Shown here piece after piece: positions 1 through 8,324 of a stretch of DNA of 64,000 bases. Origin of the DNA: JAPOVO01 sp026708165 (GTDB lineage: Bacteria; Chloroflexota; UBA11872; VXNJ01); contig OZ242360.1 of the NCBI GenBank assembly GCA_965208775.1, positions 2,914,001 through 2,978,000 of the forward strand, given 5' to 3'. Under the pieces are notes generated by a model. The model was not told the DNA's origin. It saw only the letters and a program-made list of their open reading frames with translations, and made no database searches. The position numbers and the translations under genes are program-made. Each line of letters opens with the position of its first letter. The stretch's first letter is position 1.

Positions 1-250
1 TCCCTCGTAGGGGAGAGGGGACGGAACGGGTGGCGTGTCTGAAGGCATGCCCTGTCGTTTCCTCTGCATGAGTAGACGGGCCGGTTGCGGCTTTTCCTTA
101 AGCGAGTGAGGGCGGTTCGCGAAGCGCCCCTACAACGTTCGAATGATGGTCTGGAATCCGGCCCTGTGTCTGGAAGTCTGGATTCCTCTCACCCCTTCGA
201 CCTGATCAGGGCAGGCTCTAGCCCTCTCCCGCGTGGGGGAGAGGGGACGG
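1..250. repeat. Gene-free window edge with palindromic repeats A and C
   Basis: No gene is supported here. Bases 1-20 look like the right half of a family A element (GGGGAGAGGGGACGG type). Bases 111-131 are a family C element whose palindrome GGCGGTTCGCGAA is imperfect in the right arm. Bases 186-250 hold a longer family A copy, with CCCTCTCCC at 222-230 facing GGGGGAGAGG at 235-244. The last copy lies just past the stop of the minus-strand permease gene and could fold in its transcript as a weak terminator or 3' stabiliser, which is inference. Confidence 0.6.
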
Positions 251-260
251 AGGCGGTCGG

Positions 261-1244
261 TCAGCTGTCGGCCGCGCGCGTGATCCGGCGCTCCTCTCCC
301 AGAATGCCGCCCGGCCGGAGCAGGATTACGGCGACAATCAGCACGCCAATCATGAAGAACCGGAAGTTGGGATCCGAGAATATGCCTGGGAGGAACTGGG
401 TCCCGGTCCAGATTCCCCAGACGACGAACGCACCGAGGATGGCCCCGCGGTTGTTACCGGAGCCTCCGACCATGAGCATGGCCCAGATAACGAAGGTGGC
501 CAGCAGCGGATCGAAGGTCAAGGGCGAGAGAAAGCGGATGTTGTGCGCGAACAGCGCTCCGCCGACGCCCATGATGACCGCACCGAAGATGAAAGCCTGG
601 AGCTTGAACCGGAAGACGTTCTTGCCGCTGGCTTCGGCGGCGACCTCGTCCTCGCGGATCGCTCGAAGCACCCGTCCCCAAGGCGACTTAACGGCTCGCT
701 CGACGGCGAGGAACAGGGCGGAGAGCACTACCAGGACGACGACTAGGTATAGGTAGTCATAGTGTTCCGGCGAGACCCAGCCTTCGAGAAAGGCGGGGAT
801 TCGGTATAGGCCCTTGGAGCCGTTGGCCGCCCACTTTTCGTTGAGGAAGAACAGCCTGACCGTCTCCGCGATTCCGAGGGTCGCAATCGCCAAGTAGTCG
901 TCGCGCAGCCGCAGGGTGACGTAGCCGATGATCAAGGCGATGATTCCACATACTGCGGCCGCTGCCGCCAGGCCCAAGAAGAACCACAGATCGATCCCCA
1001 GGTCCAGAAAGTGGGTCTCGGACCAGTTACCGCCGAAAACGAAGTCCTCGAACAGCGCAGGGTCCGGGGGCTTGGTCGTCATCAGCGCCGACGTGTAGGC
1101 ACCCAGTGCGAAGAATCCGGCGATGCCGATGTTGAACAAGCCGGTGAAGCCCCAGTGCACGTTCAATCCCAGCGCGAATACAGCGTAGATGGCGGCCATA
1201 ATGGCGAATCCGACGAGGTAGTTGACGATGCCGATTGCGTCCAC
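261..1244 (-). CDS. livM: Branched-chain amino acid ABC transporter permease, LivM type
   Basis: This is a predicted integral-membrane permease of 327 residues. It would pair with the LivH-type permease to form the channel of a HAAT-family importer for branched-chain amino acids or related amides and carboxylates. The protein is hydrophobic throughout and carries the LivM-family loop around residue 195 (GRVLRAIREDEVAAEASGKN), which contacts the ATPases. The start is GTG at 1244, with a GAGG motif about ten bases upstream. It is the last gene of the livG-livF-livH-livM run and begins 13 bases after the livH stop. No binding protein follows before the window edge. Family assignment is firm; the substrate is not determined by sequence. 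Confidence 0.93.
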   Translation of the reverse strand: MDAIGIVNYLVGFAIMAAIYAVFALGLNVHWGFTGLFNIGIAGFFALGAYTSALMTTKPPDPALFEDFVFGGNWSETHFLDLGIDLWFFLGLAAAAAVCGIIALIIGYVTLRLRDDYLAIATLGIAETVRLFFLNEKWAANGSKGLYRIPAFLEGWVSPEHYDYLYLVVVLVVLSALFLAVERAVKSPWGRVLRAIREDEVAAEASGKNVFRFKLQAFIFGAVIMGVGGALFAHNIRFLSPLTFDPLLATFVIWAMLMVGGSGNNRGAILGAFVVWGIWTGTQFLPGIFSDPNFRFFMIGVLIVAVILLRPGGILGEERRITRAADS

Positions 1245-1257
1245 GCCGAGCGCGCCT

Positions 1258-2280
1258 CTATCCCGAGTCTCCGAATATGCCCCGCGGCCTCATCAGCAGC
1301 ACCACGATCATAATCGCGAAGGCCACGGCGGGCTTGTAGCTGGGATTGATCCACTGGGTCGAGACTTCCGAGGTCACACCTATGACGAATGCGCCCACCA
1401 GCGCGCCATAGGGATTGCCTATTCCTCCCAAGATCACCGCCGCGAATAGAGGGATGAGGAACCTCCACCCCATGATGGGCAGGAGCTGCGCCTGAAACAC
1501 CGCCAGCAGGACTCCGGCGGTCGCGGCCAGTCCGGCACCTATAACCCAGTTCCAGCGGATGACTCGCTGGGTGTCGATGCCGCTGACCAGGGCCAGATTC
1601 GGGTTGTCCGCCGTGGCCCGCATGGCCTTGCCCATCTTTGTGCGGGTCAGGACGAGATACACGCCGACCACCAGGACTACCGCCACGACAGCGATGAAGA
1701 CGCTGTCTGGAGGTATTCGCACGTCCAGGGGTAGCCGGAAGACTTGCCGGAACTCTCTGGGGTAGTGCTGCGTTTCACCACTCCAGATAACCTGCACCAG
1801 TCCACGCAGCGCGATCGCCACGCCCAGGGAGGCCATCGCGATGACAACGGCGTTTACTCCCCGTTGTCGCAGCCTGCGATAGATCGCCACGTCGAGCAAG
1901 ACGGCACCGGCGGCGACGACGGCGGCCGCGAGCGGCAGAGCTATGAGCAAGGGGTATCCGAAGGTCAGCGGGCCGAGCCCCTCACCCTCGATTCCGAAAG
2001 CGGGGAATGCGCCGGTCAGAAGGAACAGCGCCACGTAGGCTCCCATTGTCATGTAGTCGCCGTGGGCTATGTTGGCGAAATTCAGGACGCCGTAGATCAG
2101 AGTCAGACCGATTGCGCCAAGGGCGATGATGGCTCCGAGAAAGACGCCGTTGACGATCAGACTCATCTTTACGAACGGCAGGAGGCCGGCGACCAGCACC
2201 GCCGCCACGATGGCAAGCGTGATGCGTCCGGGCGTCCATTTGAAACTGAGTCGCGCAACCGTGTTTTTCAAGGTGGGCAT
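1258..2280 (-). CDS. livH: Branched-chain amino acid ABC transporter permease, LivH type
   Basis: Second membrane permease of the HAAT importer, about 340 residues. An N-terminal membrane helix is followed by the LivH hallmark stretch GLTLIYGVLNFANIAHGDYM near residue 60. The ATPase-contacting loop has the sequence KMGKAMRATADNPNLALVSG. An in-frame start 18 codons upstream exists, but those codons look unlike a permease N-terminus. The ATG at 2280 gives the normal length and has an AGAGGA motif about 14 bases upstream. It sits between livF and livM, all on the minus strand with short gaps, so a single transcript is likely. Confidence 0.92.
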   Translation of the reverse strand: MPTLKNTVARLSFKWTPGRITLAIVAAVLVAGLLPFVKMSLIVNGVFLGAIIALGAIGLTLIYGVLNFANIAHGDYMTMGAYVALFLLTGAFPAFGIEGEGLGPLTFGYPLLIALPLAAAVVAAGAVLLDVAIYRRLRQRGVNAVVIAMASLGVAIALRGLVQVIWSGETQHYPREFRQVFRLPLDVRIPPDSVFIAVVAVVLVVGVYLVLTRTKMGKAMRATADNPNLALVSGIDTQRVIRWNWVIGAGLAATAGVLLAVFQAQLLPIMGWRFLIPLFAAVILGGIGNPYGALVGAFVIGVTSEVSTQWINPSYKPAVAFAIMIVVLLMRPRGIFGDSG

Positions 2281-2382
2281 CGAACTAGGCCGAATCCTCT
2301 TTCTGCTGCTCGAACCGAAGTGCCGATTCCGCAAGAACCAGCCAAGGAGGCTGAGACTCCGACTCTGAAAGACAACTCATGC

Positions 2383-3087
2383 TCACCCGCCCAGATAAAG
2401 GCGAGCCACCTCGGGGTTGTCGAGCAAAGCGTGGCCCGCGTCGTCCAGGCGGTTTTCGCCGGCGGACAGGACATAACCCCTATCAGACAAGCGTAGGGCT
2501 TCGCGCGCGTTCTGCTCGACCAGCAGAAAGGCAACCCCAGTGGCGTTTATTTCCGAAATGCGTTCGAGGACCAAGTTCGTCATGGCCGGGGACAACCCGG
2601 CCGAAGGCTCGTCGAGCAGCAGAAGCACCGGGTCCAGCATCAAGGCACGGGCGACGGCGAGCATCTGGCGCTGGCCTCCCGAGAGGCTACCGGCCTTTCG
2701 ATTCGGGCGCACGGCCAGGTCGGGGAAAAGCTCGAACATCTCGTCGATCCGTCCGCCATAGTCGTCGTCGCGAACGAAGGCGCCCATCTCCAGATTCTCC
2801 CTAATGCTGAGAGCGGGGAAGACGTTGGCCGATTGCGGGACGTAGCACAGTCCTCTCCGCACTATCTGCTGAGGAGGCAGTGAGGAGATGTCTTCGCCTC
2901 GGAAGATCACTGTTCCGGTTCGGACCTGAACCAGTCCGACGATTGCCTTCATCAAAGTGGACTTGCCGCAGCCATTGGGTCCGATGACGGTGACGATCTC
3001 ACCGTTGTCCACGGTTACGGATACGCCGTGCAGAATCTCGGTCTCCCCGTAACCGGCGACGATTCGCGAGGCTTCAAGCAGCGCCAC
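2383..3087 (-). CDS. livF: Branched-chain amino acid ABC transporter ATPase, LivF type
   Basis: One of the two ATPases that power the importer at the inner face of the membrane. It shows Walker A (GPNGCGKST), the ABC signature LSGGQRQMLAVARAL, Walker B LLLLDEPSAGLS, and LLVEQNA, which is typical of LivF in place of the usual histidine switch. The preferred start is GTG at 3087, because the protein then opens with VALLEASRIVAGYGE, as LivF proteins do, and overlaps livG by only 14 bases. A start at 3138 would add 17 residues of unfamiliar sequence. The overlap with livG suggests translational coupling. Confidence 0.92.
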   Translation of the reverse strand: MALLEASRIVAGYGETEILHGVSVTVDNGEIVTVIGPNGCGKSTLMKAIVGLVQVRTGTVIFRGEDISSLPPQQIVRRGLCYVPQSANVFPALSIRENLEMGAFVRDDDYGGRIDEMFELFPDLAVRPNRKAGSLSGGQRQMLAVARALMLDPVLLLLDEPSAGLSPAMTNLVLERISEINATGVAFLLVEQNAREALRLSDRGYVLSAGENRLDDAGHALLDNPEVARLYLGG

Positions 3088-3859
3088 TGAAGGAGCTTCC
3101 CAGATAGGCTTCGAGCACTCTTGGGTCTTGCTGGACATTCGAGGGAGGCCCCTCGGCGATCACCGCGCCGTTAGCCATGACGATGATCGGGTCGCAGAGG
3201 GCCATCACCAGCCGCATGTCGTGCTCGATGATAACGAAGGTGATGCCGCGCTCGACGCTGGCTCTAAGGATGCCGGCGGAGAGCTCCCGAAGCAGCGTTC
3301 GATTGACCCCGGCGCCCGGCTCGTCCAACAGGACCATCCGGGGCTGGGCCATGAGGGTCCGAGCGAACTCCAGGAGCTTCTTCTGACCGCCGGACAGGTT
3401 GCCCGCGTATTCGTCGGCGAGATGCGAAAGACTGACGAACTCCAGAACTTCCAGCGCCTGGGACTCTATGCGTCGCTCCTGGCGGTCCACCATCCAGGGA
3501 ATGAGCCACGACGTCCACGGACGTTCGCCTAGCTGAGGGGCCGGGACGAGCATCAGATTCTCGAGCACGGTCATGCGTTTCATCTCCCGGGGGATTTGAA
3601 ACGTGCGCACAAGGCCAAGCTCGAACGTCTGGTGCATCCGCATTCCATCGATGCGCCGGCCGCGGAAGAGAATCTCGCCGCTGGTTGGAGGCATCGCGCC
3701 CGAAACCAGATTGAACAGAGTGGTTTTGCCAGCCCCGTTGGGGCCGATCAGGCCTGCAACGGCACCGGGCATGACTCTCAGAGAACACTGATCTACGGCC
3801 CGGACGCCGCCGAAGTCCTTGACGACGTCGCGCAACTCGAGGATGGGTTGCTCTTCCAT
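3074..3859 (-). CDS. livG: Branched-chain amino acid ABC transporter ATPase, LivG type
   Basis: First gene of the liv operon, encoding the second ATPase. Visible motifs are Walker A GLIGPNGAGKTT (about residue 36), signature NLSGGQKKLLEFARTL, Walker B MVLLDEPGAGVN and the switch histidine in FVIIEHDM. The G-A-G-V-N after Walker B and the R-T-F-Q-I-P-R stretch are characteristic of LivG. A TTG lies immediately before the ATG at 3859. ATG is preferred and has GGAG about nine bases upstream. The next gene upstream (Asp-box protein) is on the same strand 141 bases away, so a shared transcript is possible. No binding-protein gene flanks the operon. Confidence 0.93.
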   Translation of the reverse strand: MEEQPILELRDVVKDFGGVRAVDQCSLRVMPGAVAGLIGPNGAGKTTLFNLVSGAMPPTSGEILFRGRRIDGMRMHQTFELGLVRTFQIPREMKRMTVLENLMLVPAPQLGERPWTSWLIPWMVDRQERRIESQALEVLEFVSLSHLADEYAGNLSGGQKKLLEFARTLMAQPRMVLLDEPGAGVNRTLLRELSAGILRASVERGITFVIIEHDMRLVMALCDPIIVMANGAVIAEGPPSNVQQDPRVLEAYLGSSFSGAA

Positions 3860-4000
3860 CAAACCGTCTCCGGTTTTCCCCTGACGGATCGGATGATCTT
3901 GAAGTGTCTCATCGAATGTTGGAAGCGCTAATTGAGCTACCGCGGGCGATTCTACAGAGTGTTCGGTGACGGCGCGGTCGGGGCAGCCCCGAAGGCTTTC

Positions 4001-5293
4001 TCAGAACAGCTCCGCGAACGTCGGCAACTCGTGCAGCGCCACTTCCTCGATTCGCAGGTGCAGTGCCTGATGCCAGCGATGGGATACGAACAGATTGACC
4101 ACACCGTCATCAACAAAGGCGTCGATGTAGGAGCACTGGTGATTCATGAAGGGCTGATCGTACTCCGGCGCCAGGGCGTTCGCGAATACGAAGCGAGGTT
4201 CGCTCCAAGTCCGACCGCCATCGTGGGAAATGGCTGCCCAGACTTCCGAGCGGTCGGCCATAGACGCTTCCTTGTCGCTGTGCAGGCCGGTGTAGTCGAG
4301 GTCGTGGTGGCGGTTGTGGTGGAAGGCCACGAGGTTGCCGTTGGATAGCTTGAAGAGCATCGGGGGCGCGTCCGGATGCACCAACGGCGTGGGCTTCGGT
4401 TCGGACCAGGTCCGGCCGTCGTCGAGGCTGCGAAGGTTCCAGAGATGCCCCTCCGGGGTTCGGGCCAGCGCGTATACTTCACCGCCGCCGAGGTCGATGG
4501 GGCGCAGTTCGTCCATGCGATTGAAGCCACCAGCGTGCCAGCCGCCGTGTCGAGCGTGAGGAAGCAGCTCCCAGGACCGGCCCTGATCCTCGGAACGCAG
4601 GATGTACTGGCGAGTCATCAGCGGGCGGTACGACCAGTCGGCTTCATGCGAACCCAGCAGCCAGGTTCCGGCCTCGGTTTCGCACATCCGCATGGCAGAC
4701 ATACCGATGAAGTCGGGGTCGTTCAGCGGCCGGATCAGCCGGACCTCCGACCAGGTATGGCCGTCATCGTCCGAGTAGCGAAACCCGATCGGCGCGTTCT
4801 CATGCAGCCCACGCTCGCGCGTGTAAAGGCCCCAGATGGGCTGCGTGCCGAAGCAGTAGATGCGGCCCTCCGGGAGACCGCCGTCCGAGCGGGGCGTGAG
4901 CGGGACGAATCCATGCAGGTTGTAGTCGACTTCGATTGGGCGGGTCGGTCCGCTCCAGCTTGCGCCGCGATCCGTGGACCGGAATGCGAAGAGGTCGTTG
5001 ACCTTGCGGTCGGCACGCCCGTAGTGGCTGTGACCTTCCGGATAGCTCGGGGTGCTTGCAGGAAACATCAAGAGATAGTCACCGCCAGGCGTTTTGATGG
5101 CCCGGGTCTCGAAGACAGTGCCGCGCTGCGTGCGGTAGACGACCTGGCCGTCAAGGGTCGGCGAGGTGATAAGGCCTAAGTCGTCCCGAACGACCAGTCT
5201 GCCTGGGGGAGCGGCGAGAGCTACCGGCCTGTCCTGGAGGTAGATCGTTTCTGCCAGCGTTTGCGGCGGATAGAGACTGTTCACGGGGCCCAC
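4001..5293 (-). CDS. Asp-box (BNR repeat) protein, sialidase-like exo-glycosidase fold
   Basis: A 430-residue protein with at least five Asp-box motifs of the type S-x-D-x-G-x-x-W: STDRGASW, SDDDGHTW, SEDQGRSW, SLDDGRTW and SHDGGRTW. This predicts a six-bladed beta-propeller of the sialidase/BNR superfamily. No signal peptide is evident. The F/Y-R-I-P motif near the N-terminus of true sialidases is not seen, so sialic-acid cleavage should not be assumed. Related Asp-box proteins act on other glycans or only bind them. The start is GTG at 5293. It lies upstream of livG on the same strand and next to a secreted protein gene. The fold is confident; the substrate is unknown. Confidence 0.8.
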   Translation of the reverse strand: MGPVNSLYPPQTLAETIYLQDRPVALAAPPGRLVVRDDLGLITSPTLDGQVVYRTQRGTVFETRAIKTPGGDYLLMFPASTPSYPEGHSHYGRADRKVNDLFAFRSTDRGASWSGPTRPIEVDYNLHGFVPLTPRSDGGLPEGRIYCFGTQPIWGLYTRERGLHENAPIGFRYSDDDGHTWSEVRLIRPLNDPDFIGMSAMRMCETEAGTWLLGSHEADWSYRPLMTRQYILRSEDQGRSWELLPHARHGGWHAGGFNRMDELRPIDLGGGEVYALARTPEGHLWNLRSLDDGRTWSEPKPTPLVHPDAPPMLFKLSNGNLVAFHHNRHHDLDYTGLHSDKEASMADRSEVWAAISHDGGRTWSEPRFVFANALAPEYDQPFMNHQCSYIDAFVDDGVVNLFVSHRWHQALHLRIEEVALHELPTFAELF

Positions 5294-5397
5294 GTATTAG
5301 AGCGCCCTCTCGCGGGTGACGGGAAGAGGGTTGGGTAGGCGGCGCCCCCGCTGGCAATCATCCGGATTGAACAACCATCACTAGTGCCTACGTTCGG

Positions 5398-6849
5398 CTA
5401 GCCGTCGGTGAAGAAGACGGTGACCGAAGTGCTGACGATGAGCGCGCCGTCCACGACGCTTTCCTCTCGGACTTCGATGCGGACGGGTCCAGCCGCGTAG
5501 ATGCCCGTGAGGGGGATGGACTTCACAAACGTGCCCGGCCCGTCGTAATCGCCTTCCACCGAGATGTAAGACTCACCGACCATCATTCCCGTCTGATCGT
5601 AAATGCGGTAGGAGAGATTCTTTTCGAAGGGCATAGTGCTGATGCGCCCGCGCAACTCCACTTCGGAGCCGACCGTCGCTCCGCTCAGTGGCGCTTCCAG
5701 GACAAGCTCGGGAGTCGGTTCGCGGCTCGTTCTTCCATCTGTAATTGGAGTGGCCTCCAGAACCACTTGAACCGCAGTGGTTGCCAGCGCCGAGCTTTCG
5801 GCCCAGTGCTCGTCGATGACCTCGATGCGCCCCGGTCCGCCCGCGCCGGAGTTGAACTCGATCTGCTGCGCGAAGGCCCCCGATTGGTCCAACTCCGCGG
5901 TAACGGGAATGCGCCCCATGCCGATCACACCGCCGCGAGCGTCGTACACCAGATAGGTGAGGCTACCTGAGGGTGGAGGAGTGCTCGTCCTGCCACGAAC
6001 CTCGACTCCGCTCGCGACCTTTTGGCCTGGCAGGGGGGCCTCAAGCACTAGGGACTGAACCGACGCGATCCGGCCGGCTTGCAGCCGGAACTTACGAGTT
6101 ACGTTTAAGGACGGGCAGCACAGCCCGTCATCAGGGCCGTGCGTGAGCATGTTCGCGGAGATTTCGCCGGCTACTATGGTCATGCTCTCCACCCGCGCCC
6201 GGTCGCCCAATAGCACGCGCCCCGCCTGCACCGGCGCGCCGTCCCGGTCGAGGAAGGCGACCAGATGGATAAACGTACCGGTGCCGCCGTAATTGATGTA
6301 GACGACAACCACAGCATCGGCGATCCCATCATTGTCAAGATCACCCAAGGCGAATGTGTCGTCGACAAGGCCCGCGTGTGCCCGTTCCGTCGCTCCCTCG
6401 CCTAACTGTATCGATGCCTGACCGTCGACGAATCGAATCGGGGTTTCCTCATCGCCGATCAGCGGCAGACGGTATTCGGCGTTGCGTAACTGTTCCAGCG
6501 TCAGCCGTGACTCAGCGTCAGCAGGCGCTACTTCCGAAGCGGGAAGTCTTTCAACGTTGAGCGAGCCATCCGGAGCGTAGGACCAGATACGCTGACCGTC
6601 GGTGAAGGAGGTCGAGTTGTCGGCTTTGATCCAGACCAGCGTGCCGTTGGCGGTGTGTTGCCGAGTTTCGCCGGTTTCGGGATTATGGCTTTCGTTGTCG
6701 ACGCAGTCACCAACGACATCGGGGATGAGGTCGCTCAAGGCCTTGAACCCCAATTGGAAGGTGCAGTCGTCGGCCAGAACGGGCTGCACTCCCAACGGAA
6801 GGCTTGCCGCGACGATCAGCAGCAGAAGCCACTTTCTTATCGACTTCAT
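5398..6849 (-). CDS. Secreted protein with two Gmad2-like immunoglobulin domains
   Basis: The 483-residue product opens with a clear Sec signal peptide (MKSIRKWLLLLIVAASLPLG, then a probable VLA-D cleavage site). Residues around 170-235 include DLDNDGIADAVVVVY, an FG-GAP-like calcium-binding loop. The C-terminal half holds two similar modules beginning VLEAPLPGQKVASGVEVRGR and VLEAPLSGATVGSEVELRGR, each followed by a Y-x-I/V-Y-D stretch. These match the pattern of the Gmad2 Ig-like domain known from spore-germination GerMN proteins and many other surface proteins. A role in cell-envelope or substrate binding is likely, but no enzymatic motif is visible. Start ATG at 6849; no strong ribosome site. 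It is probably a monocistronic gene. Confidence 0.72.
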   Translation of the reverse strand: MKSIRKWLLLLIVAASLPLGVQPVLADDCTFQLGFKALSDLIPDVVGDCVDNESHNPETGETRQHTANGTLVWIKADNSTSFTDGQRIWSYAPDGSLNVERLPASEVAPADAESRLTLEQLRNAEYRLPLIGDEETPIRFVDGQASIQLGEGATERAHAGLVDDTFALGDLDNDGIADAVVVVYINYGGTGTFIHLVAFLDRDGAPVQAGRVLLGDRARVESMTIVAGEISANMLTHGPDDGLCCPSLNVTRKFRLQAGRIASVQSLVLEAPLPGQKVASGVEVRGRTSTPPPSGSLTYLVYDARGGVIGMGRIPVTAELDQSGAFAQQIEFNSGAGGPGRIEVIDEHWAESSALATTAVQVVLEATPITDGRTSREPTPELVLEAPLSGATVGSEVELRGRISTMPFEKNLSYRIYDQTGMMVGESYISVEGDYDGPGTFVKSIPLTGIYAAGPVRIEVREESVVDGALIVSTSVTVFFTDG

Positions 6850-6968
6850 TCAGAAGAAATCTCTCGCTGCCCGCACTTCACGATGCCACCCACCGAACGA
6901 TCAGAAATATTACAGCGTCGCGCTTAGCCAATCCCGTGTTGTCGCAGCGAGGCATCGACCGCTTGCGG

Positions 6969-6987
6969 AGCCGTGTGTTTCACGGCT
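6969..6987 (-). terminator. Short perfect hairpin, possible terminator
   Basis: AGCCGTG and CACGGCT form a perfect 7-bp stem around a TGTTT loop. It lies 90 bases past the stop of the minus-strand oxidoreductase gene (7077-8096). There is no run of T after it, so factor-independent termination is unproven. It could equally be a transcript-end stabiliser. Confidence 0.3.
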
Positions 6988-6990
6988 TCT

Positions 6991-7038
6991 GGGTTCCCGC
7001 TCCCCGATTTCGCGGGACATGCTTCGCGGGAATGACGG
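6991..7038. repeat. Palindromic repeat, family B
   Basis: The copy begins GGGTTCCCGCTCCCCG and ends TTCGCGGGAATGACGG. Inverted TTCCCGC and GCGGGAA arms can pair. It is one of about 15 copies in the window, all between genes. Confidence 0.7.
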
Positions 7039-7076
7039 CTTTTGCGGGGATATCTCGTCAGAGTGGCCGCGGCGGG

Positions 7077-8096
7077 TCATAGCTCGATTTTCTCGCCTTC
7101 GAGGTCGGAGGATCGCTTAATCGCATCGATAACGCGCAGGACGTCGACGGCGGCTTCTCCGGGAATGTCGGGGGCACGGCCTTCGGCAATCGAGTCGGCG
7201 AATTCGACGATCTCTTCGACATAGATATTGCTCATCGGGGTGGGCCAGTTTTCCGGCATGATGGGCGGCGCTTTTACTATGTAAGTCCTGTCCCTATATG
7301 CGGCGTTGACTTGGCTCTGAATCCAGACTTCGTTCGTCGGGTAGTCGGCCCTGATCTTGCCGTGTGTGCCCATCACGTCCACGTAGTCGATGACGGCGCC
7401 GGAGTTCTGACTGCAAAACGCCTGCGCGACCAGGCCGCTGGGGAACTCGAGCGTGAACCACGAAGTGTCGTCGGTGCCGTTTTCGGGGACGTAGGTGACC
7501 TTTCCGGCCACCGTCTCGGGCATCTCGCCGGTAAGCCAGAGAAGCTGGTCGATCTGGTGCGATCCCACGAAGAGGAGCGCGCCGCCGCCTCGGTTCGGAT
7601 CGGCAAGCGGCCCCGTGAGGTACCGGCTCCCAGCTTTACCGGAAGTGATGCCTACCATTTCACCTACCGCGCCGGAATCGATTTGCCGTTTCATTTCCAC
7701 GCGCGAGGGCAGGTAACGAAGGCAGTAGCCAACCATTAGGTTGACGCCGGACTCGCTTGTCGCGGCCACCACGCCGGCGGCTTGTTCGGCCGTGAGGGCG
7801 AGCGGCTTTTCGACGTAGACGTGATTTCCGGCGCGTGCGGCTTGCGACGCGGTTTCCGCAAGGGCGTCGTGGCTGGTCGCAACCAGTACGGCGTCAAGAT
7901 CGAACTCGAGCATCTTTTCCATGCTGGTAACGCTATGCCCGTAGCCGACCCAGTCCTTTGCTTGTAACGCGAGCTCCGGCACTACGTCGCAGCAAACGAC
8001 CAAGTCGAACCTGCCGCTTTCCCTGGCGGCCCGGCCCATGTCGCGGCCATGACGGCCGGCTCCGACGACTCCCAGCTTGATTTCTTGATCGTTCAT
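7077..8096 (-). CDS. Gfo/Idh/MocA family NAD(P)-dependent oxidoreductase
   Basis: A 339-residue sugar or inositol dehydrogenase-like enzyme. The N-terminal Rossmann fold has the motif GVVGAGRHG at about residue 7, and the family EKP motif appears in VYVEKPLALT at about residue 90. A C-terminal alpha/beta domain follows. The ATG at 8096 is chosen over one twelve codons upstream because GGAGG lies six bases before it. The gene is divergent from the sugar ABC operon at 8325 across a 228-base regulatory gap, which suggests that it handles the same or a related imported carbohydrate. The family is certain; the substrate is not. It is one of five such enzymes in the window. Confidence 0.9.
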   Translation of the reverse strand: MNDQEIKLGVVGAGRHGRDMGRAARESGRFDLVVCCDVVPELALQAKDWVGYGHSVTSMEKMLEFDLDAVLVATSHDALAETASQAARAGNHVYVEKPLALTAEQAAGVVAATSESGVNLMVGYCLRYLPSRVEMKRQIDSGAVGEMVGITSGKAGSRYLTGPLADPNRGGGALLFVGSHQIDQLLWLTGEMPETVAGKVTYVPENGTDDTSWFTLEFPSGLVAQAFCSQNSGAVIDYVDVMGTHGKIRADYPTNEVWIQSQVNAAYRDRTYIVKAPPIMPENWPTPMSNIYVEEIVEFADSIAEGRAPDIPGEAAVDVLRVIDAIKRSSDLEGEKIEL

Positions 8097-8324
8097 AGAC
8101 GCCCTCCGTAGCTCGCGTTTTGCCGGCGGCACGCAGTTACCGCCGATGGACTACCGCAGCTTTTCCAAGTCAATCCTTCTATGAGATCAGTCTCGTAGAC
8201 GATCTCGATGGGCAGACTTTACCTTGACGCGTTACATTCACACCTCTACTATGCCGAGTGAGTAATAGTTCGTTCGCCAGTGGAGGAGCTTCACCGGGGC
8301 GCGCTTAGCTTGGGAGAAGGGCAA
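8097..8324. promoter_or_regulatory. Divergent intergenic regulatory region
   Basis: This 228-base spacer separates two divergent genes, the minus-strand Gfo/Idh/MocA enzyme and the plus-strand sugar ABC operon. It contains the ribosome site of the former (GGAGG at about 8103-8107, read on the minus strand), a sigma70-like promoter for the latter (8224-8252) and no repeat element. I see no convincing operator palindrome. Confidence 0.55.
8224..8252 (+). promoter_or_regulatory. Sigma70-like promoter for the sugar ABC operon
   Basis: TTGACG (8224-8229) and TACTAT (8247-8252) are separated by exactly 17 bases. They match the -35 consensus at five of six positions and the -10 consensus at four of six. 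Transcription would begin near 8259, giving a leader of about 65 bases before the ATG at 8325. It is the best promoter match I found in the window. Confidence 0.6.

Noticed and set aside
1744..2496. A 250-codon plus-strand frame across livH and livF
   Set aside because: Its sequence is low in hydrophobic structure and spans two convincing minus-strand genes and their junction. It is a strand shadow.
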